Positions 1-8,787 are shown, counted from the first letter of the stretch. The stretch is DNA of 64,000 nucleotides from Nitrospirota bacterium (GCA_021790195.1 JAJYIF010000002.1:62001-126000); one strand, 5' to 3'. Translations and numbers: made by a program. The notes: generated by a model from the letters alone, not told the origin.

Positions 1-121
1 GTTTGCTGTGTGGTCCCTGACCTCAGGCTGCCTTGCAATTTGAACAAACGGTCTGTTAGCATATGTTGTTCCCGGAGGGATGTGCCAAGAACCTTGGATG
101 CGGGGACCTCCGGATGAAGAT

Positions 122-577
122 ATGTTTTACCAGGTTAACTTACCTAAGATCGTTTATGAGATAATCGACGGACAGGTCATTATTATCAACTTTGATAATG
201 GCGCTTACTTTAGTCTGGACGGCACAGGTGCGGATGTGTGGCGCATGATAGAGGGAAGCGCCTCTGCTGAGGAGATCGTTGATTTGATATGCCGGCTATA
301 TGAGGGTTCGCGCGGAGAGATCGAGCGTTCTGTGAGCGCGTTCCTGTCAAGGCTGGGCGATGAAGGGCTTGTGTTAATGACTGGAGGGCGTTCATCCGGA
401 AGTCCTGCGGAAGACCTGACAATGTCCGGCGCTGAAAGACCTCTCTTCGAGGCACCGTTGCTGACAAAATATGAGGATATGAAGGACTTGCTCTTATTGG
501 ATCCTATCCACGAAGTAGACGAAAGCGGCTGGCCGGTTAGCAAGGGTAATTCCTCTGTTGAACGGAAAGTTTGTTGA
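122..577 (+). CDS. PqqD-family peptide-binding protein with leader-like C-terminal tail
   Basis: The first ~85 residues match the PqqD fold, a small winged-helix domain that binds leader peptides in RiPP pathways (family knowledge): a beta-strand pair around VIIINFDNGAYFSL, then GADVW and a helical stretch ending in DEGLVL. A low-complexity linker follows, then a conserved-looking tail at about 440-535 containing FEAPLLTKYEDM, LLLLDPIHEVD and GWP. I chose the ATG at 122 because the domain begins there. An in-frame ATG at 80 sits directly against a GGAGG and is an alternative. The gene overlaps the next one by 20 bases. No precursor peptide or maturation enzyme is visible on this side. What lies upstream is outside the window. 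Confidence 0.8.
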   Translation: MFYQVNLPKIVYEIIDGQVIIINFDNGAYFSLDGTGADVWRMIEGSASAEEIVDLICRLYEGSRGEIERSVSAFLSRLGDEGLVLMTGGRSSGSPAEDLTMSGAERPLFEAPLLTKYEDMKDLLLLDPIHEVDESGWPVSKGNSSVERKVC

Positions 578-1664
578 GCCCTCTCGCGCTGCTCGTGCGA
601 GTGATAGCGCGGCTGAAAATCAAAATAGCCCTCCGGTAACCTATTTCAATAACCTATCAGATTCATACCTGAGTGCGGCGGCTTCGGCGGGAGGGCAGGT
701 AGAGTATTTTCTCTCCGTTGCAGGCTATACGATCAAACTTTGTTTTGCCGGGCCGGCTCTTGTTCGGCACATCACGCGTGCACTTGAGCATCTCGCGTCG
801 GATTCGGTGACCAGGACAGACCTTACGGTATGTCTGTGGGACAGCGCCTCCACTTCAGTGAAGATGCTCCCCCCGGAGTGGGGGCCGGGAGATATCGCAG
901 CCCGGGGTGAGATTAAGGGCTATAACACCGCACGGATCCATACGGCCTATCACCTGGGGGCAGATACCCTGAACATGCTGGATGCCGATAGGAACCTCGC
1001 ACTTTTCTGGACCCGAGATGCCGGGCGTATCCCCTATTACGAGAAGGGCGCCCCTCTTCGGACTATCCTGAACTGGTGGGCGTGCGGGCATAGACTCCAG
1101 CTGGTGCACGCCGCAGCGGTGGGAACAACTGACGGGGGTGTCCTGATTGCGGGGAGGGGCGGTTCAGGCAAATCCACCATTGCGTTAACTTGCATAAATT
1201 CAGGTCTCATTTATGCTGGCGACGATTATGTTGTCATCGAGAACGGGCCTCGTCCCCATGCTTTCAGCCTGTATAGCACGGGAAAGGCTGATACGGAACA
1301 TCTTAAGGATAAACTGCCGGCAATGTTCTCTTGCGTGAGCAATGCCGGCGAGGCGGAGACCGAAAAGGGCCTTATCTTCCTTAATGAGCATTATCCGGAC
1401 AGGATAGCGAAGGGCTTTCCCATTAAGGCGATTTTGCTGCCGCACATAGCGGGCAGAGAGACCAGGCTGCAAAAAGCTTCGCCGGCTGAGGTATTGACGG
1501 CCCTTGCTCCAAGCACATTATTTCAGCTGGCCGGCGCGGATCATGAGGTCTTTAGAAGGCTGAGCGAGCTGGTCAGACAGGTGCCCGGCTACATTATGGA
1601 AATAGGTGCGGAACTGAACAGGATACCTGAAATGGTTTCAGGTCTGATTTCGCGGAAGCAGTGA
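558..1664 (+). CDS. HPr kinase/phosphorylase-like ATPase (HprK-like)
   Basis: The C-terminal half carries the HPrK-type P-loop GRGGSGKST (residues 199-207), preceded by LVHAAAVG and followed by GDDYV (221-225), the arrangement of HPr kinase catalytic cores. The N-terminal ~180 residues are unlike classical HprK, and no HPr or PTS gene is nearby. These HprK-like proteins commonly sit beside PqqD-like proteins and orphan nucleotidyltransferases in natural-product-like clusters (family knowledge), so a kinase or ATP-dependent modification role on a peptide or sugar substrate is more likely than sugar-uptake control. The start is TTG at 558 inside the PqqD gene. The gene ends in a TGATG overlap with the next. 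Confidence 0.78.
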   Translation: MNGKFVEPSRAARASDSAAENQNSPPVTYFNNLSDSYLSAAASAGGQVEYFLSVAGYTIKLCFAGPALVRHITRALEHLASDSVTRTDLTVCLWDSASTSVKMLPPEWGPGDIAARGEIKGYNTARIHTAYHLGADTLNMLDADRNLALFWTRDAGRIPYYEKGAPLRTILNWWACGHRLQLVHAAAVGTTDGGVLIAGRGGSGKSTIALTCINSGLIYAGDDYVVIENGPRPHAFSLYSTGKADTEHLKDKLPAMFSCVSNAGEAETEKGLIFLNEHYPDRIAKGFPIKAILLPHIAGRETRLQKASPAEVLTALAPSTLFQLAGADHEVFRRLSELVRQVPGYIMEIGAELNRIPEMVSGLISRKQ

Positions 1665-2371
1665 TGGGACCGGACCGACTTTTTGTCAGTGTCATAATGC
1701 CTGTTTACAACGGGGAGGCATTTCTGGCTGATGCGATCCGCAGTGTAATACGGCAGGATTATGGTCCCATGGAGATAATCGTTGTAGACGATGGATCAAC
1801 CGACGGAACGGCGAAGGTCGCAAGGGATTTCGGCGACACTGTGAGGTATTTCTATAAACCCAATGGAGGGCCTCCGACCGCCCGCAACAAGGGACTCGAC
1901 ATGTCGGGGGGAGACGTCATATGTTTTCTGGACGCCGATGACATATGGACCGGGAACAAACTCGAGATTCAACTTGCCCGTCTGGAGTCTGAGCCTTCTG
2001 TGGAGGTAGTGATCGGTCATATTCAGCCGATGCGGCAATTGACGGACGAAGAAGGAGAGCCACGAACCGAGATCTATCATGATTCGTGGCCTTCGCTCAG
2101 CCTGGGCGGCGCGGTTATCCGAAAATCAGCGTTTTCCAAAGTGGGCCGTTTCGACGAAACACTGCTCTTCAACGACGACGTGGACTGGTTTGTAAGGGCT
2201 AAGGAAAAAGGGGTAGCGATCCTGGTCCACAGAGAGATCGTGCAGCTTTGCCGGAGGCACGAGCGCAATCTTACAAACCAGAGAGACCTCGACAGAAGGT
2301 ATCTGATTATGGCGCTCAAGAAAACGCTCGACCGGCGGCGGGGCGATGGCGGAGGGAAGACCGGGGGATGA
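1664..2371 (+). CDS. Family 2 glycosyltransferase (first of three)
   Basis: This is a GT-A fold glycosyltransferase transferring a sugar from a nucleotide-sugar donor. It shows the usual order: SVIMPVYNGE at the N-terminus, VVDDGSTDGT, ARNKG, and the metal-binding DADD motif followed by W. At ~235 residues it consists of little more than the catalytic domain and has no membrane segment, so a soluble enzyme acting at the cytoplasmic face is expected. The ATG at 1664 overlaps the preceding stop as TGATG. A GTG at 1661 is also possible. It ends in an ATGA overlap with the methyltransferase. Its C-terminus (ALKKTLDRRR) resembles those of the two later GT2 genes, so the three are probably tandem paralogues. 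Confidence 0.85.
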   Translation: MGPDRLFVSVIMPVYNGEAFLADAIRSVIRQDYGPMEIIVVDDGSTDGTAKVARDFGDTVRYFYKPNGGPPTARNKGLDMSGGDVICFLDADDIWTGNKLEIQLARLESEPSVEVVIGHIQPMRQLTDEEGEPRTEIYHDSWPSLSLGGAVIRKSAFSKVGRFDETLLFNDDVDWFVRAKEKGVAILVHREIVQLCRRHERNLTNQRDLDRRYLIMALKKTLDRRRGDGGGKTGG

Positions 2372-3042
2372 ACGAAGTTCTTAAGGAGATTCTGGAAACC
2401 AATAGTGTCCGTTCTCCCGACGGCAAGACGTTTCCTTTGCATTCTCATATCCCGCGTGTAGAGGGTGAAGTTATCCGGAAGTGGATCGTTGAGCATCGAC
2501 CGCGAAAACTGCTGGAGATAGGCCTTGGTTATGGCGTATCGTCGTTGTTTATCTGCGATTCCATTTGCGACGTCAGTGACGCTTCCTATCATATCATTGA
2601 CGCGTTTCAGAGCAATGAATGGCAATCTATCGGGACGTACAATCTTAAGAGGGCAGGTTATGAGAAGGCTTATGTTCTGCATGAGGAGTTGTCCGAGATT
2701 TGCCTGCCCAGGATGCTCGCGGAGAAGTTTACCTTTGACTTTGCGCTTATAGACGGCTGGCACACATTTGACCACGTGCTGGTAGATTTCTATTATGTCA
2801 ATCGGATGCTTGAAGCGGGAGGTCTTGTGGTCTTTGATGACGTACATTTGCCGTCCATAAGGAAGGTCATGGCTCATGTGGCCACCTATGAATGCTATAA
2901 ACCTCTTTCCATCCCGGACGTCATTCGGCAAAGTGTCAGGTCAAAGGCCCGGAGGATCCTTAATCTTCCAGAAGTGCGGATAGGCGGGTTCGTGAAAATG
3001 ATCCCGGACAACAGAAACTGGGACTGGTACAGAGAATTCTGA
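2368..3042 (+). CDS. Class I SAM-dependent methyltransferase (Methyltransf_24-like)
   Basis: A Rossmann-fold methyltransferase of about 224 residues. Motif I is KLLEIGLGYGVSS, and the later FALIDGWHTFDHVLVD and GGLVVFDDVH stretches are typical of the Methyltransf_24 group found in polysaccharide and natural-product clusters. The start is the ATG at 2368, which overlaps the glycosyltransferase stop as ATGA. A longer reading frame begins at 2248 but would run 120 bases into the upstream gene. The substrate is not deducible. The position between glycosyltransferases suggests a sugar or glycosylated product (inference). Confidence 0.82.
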   Translation: MNEVLKEILETNSVRSPDGKTFPLHSHIPRVEGEVIRKWIVEHRPRKLLEIGLGYGVSSLFICDSICDVSDASYHIIDAFQSNEWQSIGTYNLKRAGYEKAYVLHEELSEICLPRMLAEKFTFDFALIDGWHTFDHVLVDFYYVNRMLEAGGLVVFDDVHLPSIRKVMAHVATYECYKPLSIPDVIRQSVRSKARRILNLPEVRIGGFVKMIPDNRNWDWYREF

Positions 3043-3133
3043 TTGTGAAAAGGGTGCGGACGGGCAGTAACAGAGTGTCTGGAAATGCTGTCGCTATTGT
3101 CGGAGTCCTCAGTACCGAAGGAACGGGAAGGAA

Positions 3134-3847
3134 GTGATCGTGGCACGGGATAGTCAGTTGGTGAGTGCGGTTATTCCGGTGTGCAACGGCGAGAAGTATC
3201 TGTCCGCCGCCATAGAAAGCGTTCTGGCTCAGACATTTCCGGACATAGAATTGATAATCGTCGATGACGGCTCGACAGACAGCAGCGCGAAGATTGCAGG
3301 AGGTTATGAAGGGGCGGGCTATATCTACCAGCCTAACAAGGGAGTGACTGCGGCGCGCAATACCGGTATCCTGTCTGCGAGGGGAGAATTTATCGCCTTT
3401 CTCGACCAGGACGATATGTGGACGCCGGACAAGCTGAAGGTCCAGGTCGGCTATCTCGTGGATAACCCCGGTGCGGGCTACAGCCTTGCGAGGCAGCGCT
3501 TGTTCCTTGAGCCGGGAACTACGGCTCCGTCCTGGCTGAAGAAAGAGTTTCTCTTTCATGATCAGGCAGGCTACCTGCCTGGAACGCTTGTTGCGCGGAG
3601 ATGGGCCTTCGGGCAGGTTGGTCTTTTTGATCCGGCCTACAGGATCGGCAGTGATACAGACTGGCTTGCCCGTGCAAGGGACCTCGGAATTCCGATGGTC
3701 ATCCTGCCGGAGGTCCTCCTTCTCAGGAGAATCCATCACGGCAATCAGTCCGCCCGTACGGATCTTATCCATACGGAGTTGGCGAAGATCCTCAAGGCTT
3801 CCATCGACCGGCGAACCCGTCCGAAGCCGGGGAGAGGAAGAGAGTAG
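3134..3847 (+). CDS. Family 2 glycosyltransferase (second of three)
   Basis: A GT-A catalytic domain with AVIPVCNGEKY, IVDDGSTDSS, AARNTG and the DQDD motif followed by MW. DQD replaces the DAD seen in its two neighbours. There is no membrane segment. It ends with ILKASIDRR, shared with the third glycosyltransferase. There are two possible GTG starts, 3134 and 3140. GGAAGGAA lies at better spacing for 3140. It follows the methyltransferase after about 90 bases, the only clear gap inside this cluster. Confidence 0.84.
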   Translation: MIVARDSQLVSAVIPVCNGEKYLSAAIESVLAQTFPDIELIIVDDGSTDSSAKIAGGYEGAGYIYQPNKGVTAARNTGILSARGEFIAFLDQDDMWTPDKLKVQVGYLVDNPGAGYSLARQRLFLEPGTTAPSWLKKEFLFHDQAGYLPGTLVARRWAFGQVGLFDPAYRIGSDTDWLARARDLGIPMVILPEVLLLRRIHHGNQSARTDLIHTELAKILKASIDRRTRPKPGRGRE

Positions 3848-3853
3848 AGGTCC

Positions 3854-4561
3854 ATGTCTCTGGTGAGCGTTATTATCCCTGTCTATAACTGCGAACGCTA
3901 CCTGTCCGAGGCTGTCGGGAGCGTGCTTGCGCAGACTTACGGCGACTTTGAGGCCATTGTGGTAGACGACGGCTCAACGGACGGCAGTCCGGGGATCGCC
4001 AAAGGCTTTTCCGGTGATGTGAGGTATGTTCATCAACCCAGGAGCGGCGCTGCCGCTGCCAGGAACAATGGTGCGGCGCTGGCTCGAGGGAGCTATATCG
4101 CTTTTCTCGACGCAGATGACCTATGGATGAGGGACAAACTGGCCCTTCAGATGTCTGTATTCAGGGATGATCCCGGGCTGGATATGGTATTCGGGCATAT
4201 CCAGCAGTTTCACAGCCCGGATCTGGATGAAGACATGAAGAGGAAGATCTGGTGCCCTCCTGAAAAAATGCCCGGATACATCGCCGGCGCAATGCTTGTC
4301 AGGAAGGCCTCTTTCCAGCGTGCCGGATATTTTGCGTCAGCCTGGAAGATGGGAGAGTTTATCGACTGGTATGCAAGGGCGGTAGAAGAGGGGCTCAGAA
4401 GTGTGATGCTGTCTGAGGTGGTAATGAAGAGGAGATTACATGCGGACAATATGGGTGTCCGGGAACGCGGCTCAAGGACCGAATTTTTGCGCATTCTGAA
4501 GGCGTCGCTTGAAAGACGAAACGCTTCCCGGAGGCCGAGGAACGATCCCTCTGATGGATAA
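3854..4561 (+). CDS. Family 2 glycosyltransferase (third of three)
   Basis: A GT-A catalytic domain with SVIIPVYNCERY, VVDDGSTDGS, AARNNG and DADD followed by LW, about 235 residues, soluble. The ATG at 3854 has a good ribosome-binding site (AGAGG). The C-terminal ILKASLERR nearly matches that of the second glycosyltransferase, supporting local duplication. The 3' end overlaps the start of the nucleotidyltransferase-like gene. The three enzymes could add successive sugars to one acceptor (inference). The acceptor is unknown. Confidence 0.85.
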   Translation: MSLVSVIIPVYNCERYLSEAVGSVLAQTYGDFEAIVVDDGSTDGSPGIAKGFSGDVRYVHQPRSGAAAARNNGAALARGSYIAFLDADDLWMRDKLALQMSVFRDDPGLDMVFGHIQQFHSPDLDEDMKRKIWCPPEKMPGYIAGAMLVRKASFQRAGYFASAWKMGEFIDWYARAVEEGLRSVMLSEVVMKRRLHADNMGVRERGSRTEFLRILKASLERRNASRRPRNDPSDG

Positions 4562-5717
4562 AGACGGCGGGCCGGCATATTCCGGGAGGTCTGAGAAGGG
4601 ATGCTTCCCTTCTCCGCAGCAGGAGCTGCTTCTTCAGGCCTCGCTCCTGAAAGGAGAAGAGGCCGTGGAGGCGTGGAGGCAGTGGAAATCCGATGTTGAC
4701 GTCGAAAAACTCGACCCCGCATCTCATCGAATGTTGCCTATGCTCTATCGTAATTTGCTGGCCCACGGGATCAAAGATCCTTCGATGGGACTATACAAGG
4801 GGGTCTACCGTCGGACATGGTACAAGAACCAGGTGTTGTTCCATGCGGTCGCTTCCCTCCTTCGCTCTTTGCATGACGCCGGCATCGAGACCCTTGTGCT
4901 TAAAGGGGCGGCGCTTACCGTACTCTATTACAGCGATTACGGTCTTCGCCCGATGAATGATTTTGACGTTCTGGTCCGTCCGGAACAGGCCCTGTACGTG
5001 ATTAATTTGATCGGAGAACTCGGATGGGCTCCGATGTATTTTGTGCCGACTGAAAGATACATCTCTGTAAGTTACTCTCACGGGTTCAGGAATGGAATGG
5101 GCCAGGAGTTTGATCTTCATTGGCATTTATTGTCCCAATGCCGGGAAGCGAGTGCGGACGATGATTTCTGGGAAGGGTCTCGGGAGACGGAATTCCATGG
5201 CGTGCCGACATATGTCCTGAATCCGACCGATCAGTTGTTACACGTATGCATCCACGGTGCAAGGTGGAACTATACTCCTCCGTTCAGATGGGTGGCGGAT
5301 GCCGCTATTATTCTGAATACCGCGCAGTCCGAAATTGACTGGGACCGGCTCATTGGCCAGGCGCGGAAGCGTCGCCTGGCCTTGCCTCTGAGAGAATCGC
5401 TGAATTACCTGAGCAGGTCGATGAATATTCCGGTTCCGCAGGAAATCCTGAAAAACCTTAACGGTCTGACTGTGTCCGGAACCGAGCGCATGGAGTATAA
5501 AGTCAATATAAGTCTGCCCACCCGTTGGACGGCAATGCTCGATCTCTGGTGCCAGCATTCGCGGCTCGTAAGAAATAACAGGTTGATATGCAGACTCGTG
5601 ACATTTCCATCGTTTCTGCAAAGGATATGGGGCCTGAGTTCTCTTTGGAACCTGCCTTTCTACGCATTGCTCAGGATTATGACCTGGAATTCACGTGGAC
5701 GGACTGCGCAAACATAG
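4554..5717 (+). CDS. Nucleotidyltransferase-fold protein (NTP_transf_5 type)
   Basis: About 387 residues. The core motif is LVLKGAALT followed by RPMNDFDVLV, the KG and DxD elements of the pol-beta-like nucleotidyltransferase family known as NTP_transf_5 (family knowledge). A W-rich helical C-terminal half follows. Such proteins recur with PqqD-like and HprK-like partners, but their reaction is not established. The ATG at 4554 overlaps the preceding stop. A TTG at 4509 would add 15 residues. It ends the cluster: a separate promoter for the next gene follows within 20 bases. Confidence 0.78.
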   Translation: MDKDGGPAYSGRSEKGCFPSPQQELLLQASLLKGEEAVEAWRQWKSDVDVEKLDPASHRMLPMLYRNLLAHGIKDPSMGLYKGVYRRTWYKNQVLFHAVASLLRSLHDAGIETLVLKGAALTVLYYSDYGLRPMNDFDVLVRPEQALYVINLIGELGWAPMYFVPTERYISVSYSHGFRNGMGQEFDLHWHLLSQCREASADDDFWEGSRETEFHGVPTYVLNPTDQLLHVCIHGARWNYTPPFRWVADAAIILNTAQSEIDWDRLIGQARKRRLALPLRESLNYLSRSMNIPVPQEILKNLNGLTVSGTERMEYKVNISLPTRWTAMLDLWCQHSRLVRNNRLICRLVTFPSFLQRIWGLSSLWNLPFYALLRIMTWNSRGRTAQT

Positions 5718-5730
5718 GGACCGGGGTTTG

Positions 5731-5759
5731 TTGCCTTAGGGGACCGGCTGTGAGATAAT
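5731..5759 (+). promoter_or_regulatory. Sigma-70-type promoter for the M16 protease gene
   Basis: TTGCCT at 5731-5736 and GATAAT at 5754-5759 are separated by 17 bases. Transcription would start near 5766, leaving a short leader with AAAAGGATGT before the ATG at 5822. It lies just after the previous cluster, so the protease gene is probably transcribed separately. Confidence 0.5.
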
Positions 5760-5821
5760 TCTAGTAATGGTCGGTCGAAGCTGATCCGAGGCCTAAAGAA
5801 GAAAACTGAAAAGGATGTGAC

Positions 5822-8500
5822 ATGGAACAGATGAAGATGAGGAGAAGCAAATCCGTAATTGTTGTCGGTTTGGTATTACTGCTGAACATAATAGCGGCGG
5901 GTCCCCTGTTCGGCGAAACAAATGGCGTAGTCCGTGAAACGCTGAAGAACGGTCTGAGGGTCGTGATCATTCAGAACAAGCTTGCGCCGGTAGTGACAAC
6001 GCGTTTGAACTACCTTGTGGGGGCGGACGAAGACCCCGCCGGTTTTCAGGGTATGGCACACGCTCAGGAGCACATGATGTTCCGCGGGAGCCCTGGACTT
6101 TCCGCCGCGCAGTTGTCGAGCATAATTGCGGCGATGGGCGGCGAGTTCAATGCAAACACGCAGCAGACGGTGACCCAGTATTTTCTCACGGTGCCGAAAG
6201 ACGCTCTTGACGTTGCCCTGCACCTCGAGGCAATTCGCATGAAAGGGATACTCGATTCCGAAAAGCTGTGGGGGCAGGAGAGGGGGGCCATCGAGCAGGA
6301 GGTGGCGCAGGATTTCTCAAGCCCTGAATATGTGTTCTACACGAAACTGCTCACGGCGATGTTTGCCGGAACGCCTTATTCTCACGATGCCCTCGGGACC
6401 AAGGAGTCCTTCGACAAGATGACCGGCAAGATGATGCGGAAGTTCCATGCCGAGTGGTACGCTCCCAATAACGCTATACTGGTGATAGCGGGCGACGTCG
6501 ATGCCGGAAAGACATTGAAGGAAGTGAGACGTCTGTTCGGGCCGATCAAGGCAAGCAAGGTCCCCTCCAGGCCTGCCGTTCAGCTGGAGCCGCTCAAGGC
6601 CTCGGAGATCAAGATCGAGAGCGACCTTCCGTACAAGCTGGCCGTACTCGCCTACCGGCTGCCCGGCTATGACAGTCCGGACTATGCCGCCGGCGAGATA
6701 CTTGCCGATGTCCTGGGAAGCAAGCGAGGAAATCTTTACGCCCTTGTGCCTGACGGCAAGGCGCTGTCCGTGGACTTCAATTTCAATCCTCTCCCCAGGT
6801 CGGCTATCGGCTACGTGACCGCCGCGCTTCCTGTCGGGGGCGACACTACGGCCCTTCTATCAGACCTCAGGGGCATCATCAGCGACTATGCAAAGAAGGG
6901 CTTTCCCGCGGACCTGGTTGAGGCCGCAAAGCGGCTTGAGATCGCAGGAGACGAATTCCAGAAGAACTCGGTTGACGGACTTGCGGCCCTCTGGTCTCAA
7001 GCCCTTGCGGTGGAGGGACGCAGCTCGCCGGACGAAGACACAAGGGCGATCAGCAAAGTGACTGTCGAGGACGTGAACCGGGTCGCACGCGAATACCTCA
7101 TCAACAACACGGCGATAACGGGAATCCTCGAACCGGGTCCTTCGGGCAAGGCGGTGTCGGCGCCTAGGTCAAGGGAGAAGGAGTCGTTTGCGCCCAAGCA
7201 GACGAGGCATGTTGCGCTTCCGGCGTGGGCAAAGAAGGCGGTCGCGCTGCCTGCCCTTCCAACTTCCACTGTGAAGCCCTTTGTGACGGACCTGCCGAAC
7301 GGACTGCGCCTGATAGTCCAGCCTGAGAGCGTGAGCAAGACTGTCAGCGTGTACGGGAGGATCAGGAACAACCCCGATCTTCAGGTACCGAAAGGACTCG
7401 AAGGGACCGGAGGGATTACGGACAAGCTTTTCGCTTACGGCGCAGCTACCCTGGACCGTCTTGCGTTTCAGAAGGCACTCGACGATATTGCCGCTCAGGA
7501 GTCGGCAGGTACGAGCTTCTCTTTGCAGGTGCTGACCGAGCACCTTGACAGGGGAGTGGAGCTTCTTGCCGACAATCTGCTTCATCCGGTATTCCCGGAG
7601 AAGGCCTTTGAGGTCGTGAGGCAGGAGACAAGCGGCGAGCTTGCAGGCCTTCTGGGGAGTCCTTCATACCTGTCCCAGCGGGCACTTCTTAGCGGACTGT
7701 ATCCCAAGGACGACCCGCTGCTTCGCGAGGCGACGCCCGAGACAGTGGCCCGTATCAATATCGGTGAAATCAAAGATTACTACAAAAAGGTTTTCCGGCC
7801 TGATATGACGACCATAGTGGTGATCGGACAGGTGACGCCGGACCAGGCAAAGGCGGTCATCGAGAAGTATTTCGGCGGCTGGAAGGCGGAAGGCCCGAAG
7901 CCGAAGACCGATCTGCCGCCTGTCCCTTTGAATAAGCCTTCTTCTTCTGTGGTGCCGGACAGGAGCAGGGTGCAGGACGAGGTGACGCTTTCCGAAACAG
8001 TCGGCATTACGCGCCGGGACCCTGATTACTACGCCTTGCAGGTCGGACGAAGCATACTGTCCGGCGCATTTTATGCGACGCGACTATATCAGGACCTGAG
8101 GGAGAAGACCGGGCTCGTTTATGCGGTGGAGGCTATGGTCAATGCCGGCAAGACCCGGTCGACTTTTTCGGTTTTTTACGCCTGCGACCCGCAGAACGTT
8201 GCTAAGGCGAGGGCGATCGTTGTGCAGAATCTTGTGGAGATGCAGAAGAAGCCGGTCAGCGATATGGAATTGCGTCAGGCCAAGACGCTTCTTATCCGTC
8301 AGATACCTCTTTCCGAGGCGAGCATGGAAGGTATCGCGGAGAGGCTTCTCTATTACTCGCTCGAAGACCTGCCCCTCGATGAGCCTATAGTGGCGGCAAA
8401 ACATTACAGGGAGATGACCGCATCTCAGTTGAAAACGGCCTTTGAGAAGTGGGTGCGCCCCGGGGATTTTGTCCAGGTCACACTCGGACCGAAACCGTAA
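5822..8500 (+). CDS. Exported M16 zinc metalloprotease, fused double-length form
   Basis: An 892-residue insulinase/pitrilysin-family protein. A hydrophobic signal segment (about residues 10-28) indicates export. The first half has the inverted zinc motif HAQEH (His80, Glu83, His84) and a downstream glutamate near 160 in GAIEQE. The second half repeats the M16 fold but has no HxxEH, the normal state for the inactive partner half in fused M16 enzymes. RLYQDLREKTGLVYAV in the C-terminal part is the conserved M16 RxxxG(Y) region. The likely role is degradation of small peptides in the envelope. The ATG at 5822 has an AAAAGGATGT ribosome-binding site. Confidence 0.9.
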   Translation: MEQMKMRRSKSVIVVGLVLLLNIIAAGPLFGETNGVVRETLKNGLRVVIIQNKLAPVVTTRLNYLVGADEDPAGFQGMAHAQEHMMFRGSPGLSAAQLSSIIAAMGGEFNANTQQTVTQYFLTVPKDALDVALHLEAIRMKGILDSEKLWGQERGAIEQEVAQDFSSPEYVFYTKLLTAMFAGTPYSHDALGTKESFDKMTGKMMRKFHAEWYAPNNAILVIAGDVDAGKTLKEVRRLFGPIKASKVPSRPAVQLEPLKASEIKIESDLPYKLAVLAYRLPGYDSPDYAAGEILADVLGSKRGNLYALVPDGKALSVDFNFNPLPRSAIGYVTAALPVGGDTTALLSDLRGIISDYAKKGFPADLVEAAKRLEIAGDEFQKNSVDGLAALWSQALAVEGRSSPDEDTRAISKVTVEDVNRVAREYLINNTAITGILEPGPSGKAVSAPRSREKESFAPKQTRHVALPAWAKKAVALPALPTSTVKPFVTDLPNGLRLIVQPESVSKTVSVYGRIRNNPDLQVPKGLEGTGGITDKLFAYGAATLDRLAFQKALDDIAAQESAGTSFSLQVLTEHLDRGVELLADNLLHPVFPEKAFEVVRQETSGELAGLLGSPSYLSQRALLSGLYPKDDPLLREATPETVARINIGEIKDYYKKVFRPDMTTIVVIGQVTPDQAKAVIEKYFGGWKAEGPKPKTDLPPVPLNKPSSSVVPDRSRVQDEVTLSETVGITRRDPDYYALQVGRSILSGAFYATRLYQDLREKTGLVYAVEAMVNAGKTRSTFSVFYACDPQNVAKARAIVVQNLVEMQKKPVSDMELRQAKTLLIRQIPLSEASMEGIAERLLYYSLEDLPLDEPIVAAKHYREMTASQLKTAFEKWVRPGDFVQVTLGPKP

Positions 8501-8505
8501 TGATA

Positions 8506-8536
8506 TAAAAAGACCGGGGGCCTTCAGCCCCCGGTC
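8506..8536 (-). terminator. Intrinsic terminator, GC-rich hairpin
   Basis: Nine-base stem GACCGGGGG (8512-8520) pairing with CCCCCGGTC (8528-8536) around a 7-base loop. On the - strand the stem is followed by five Ts, so it terminates the DUF1059 gene. It also sits directly after the M16 stop on the + strand but has no T run in that direction. Confidence 0.75.
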
Positions 8537-8560
8537 AAACAGATGTAAAAGCCTCCGGGG

Positions 8561-8725
8561 CTATACGGACTGCATCTTGCTTCTTATGTCCTTCTCCGGC
8601 ACATCCTTGTTATGCGCCTTCTTCGCATGCTGTCTGGCGAGCTCTATAACTTCTTTTTCATCGTGGCTCTTCACCTCAAACCCGCATGGGGGCTCACATG
8701 ATATCTTCTTGAAGGTCCCTGACAT
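8561..8725 (-). CDS. DUF1059 family small protein
   Basis: A 54-residue protein with CGFEVKSHDEKEV and LARQHAKKAHN, the signature of the DUF1059 family of small cytoplasmic proteins of unknown function. I chose the ATG at 8725 because AAAGGAG lies nine bases before it. Two upstream in-frame ATGs have poor spacing. It is followed by a strong hairpin terminator. It contains two cysteines (SCEPPC) that could bind a metal, but nothing shows this directly. Confidence 0.75.
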   Translation of the reverse strand: MSGTFKKISCEPPCGFEVKSHDEKEVIELARQHAKKAHNKDVPEKDIRSKMQSV

Positions 8726-8787
8726 AGTATTCATCTCCTTTCCGAAGGAAAGCAAGGGACCGCGCGGGCGGCCCCTTGCGGCTTAGA

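Noticed and set aside
1-43. Possible end of an upstream gene (frame 2, stop at 41-43)
   Set aside because: Only 13 codons are visible, too few to tell a real C-terminus from chance.
2077-2931. - strand frame of 284 codons
   Set aside because: Antisense to the glycosyltransferase and methyltransferase genes, without recognisable features.
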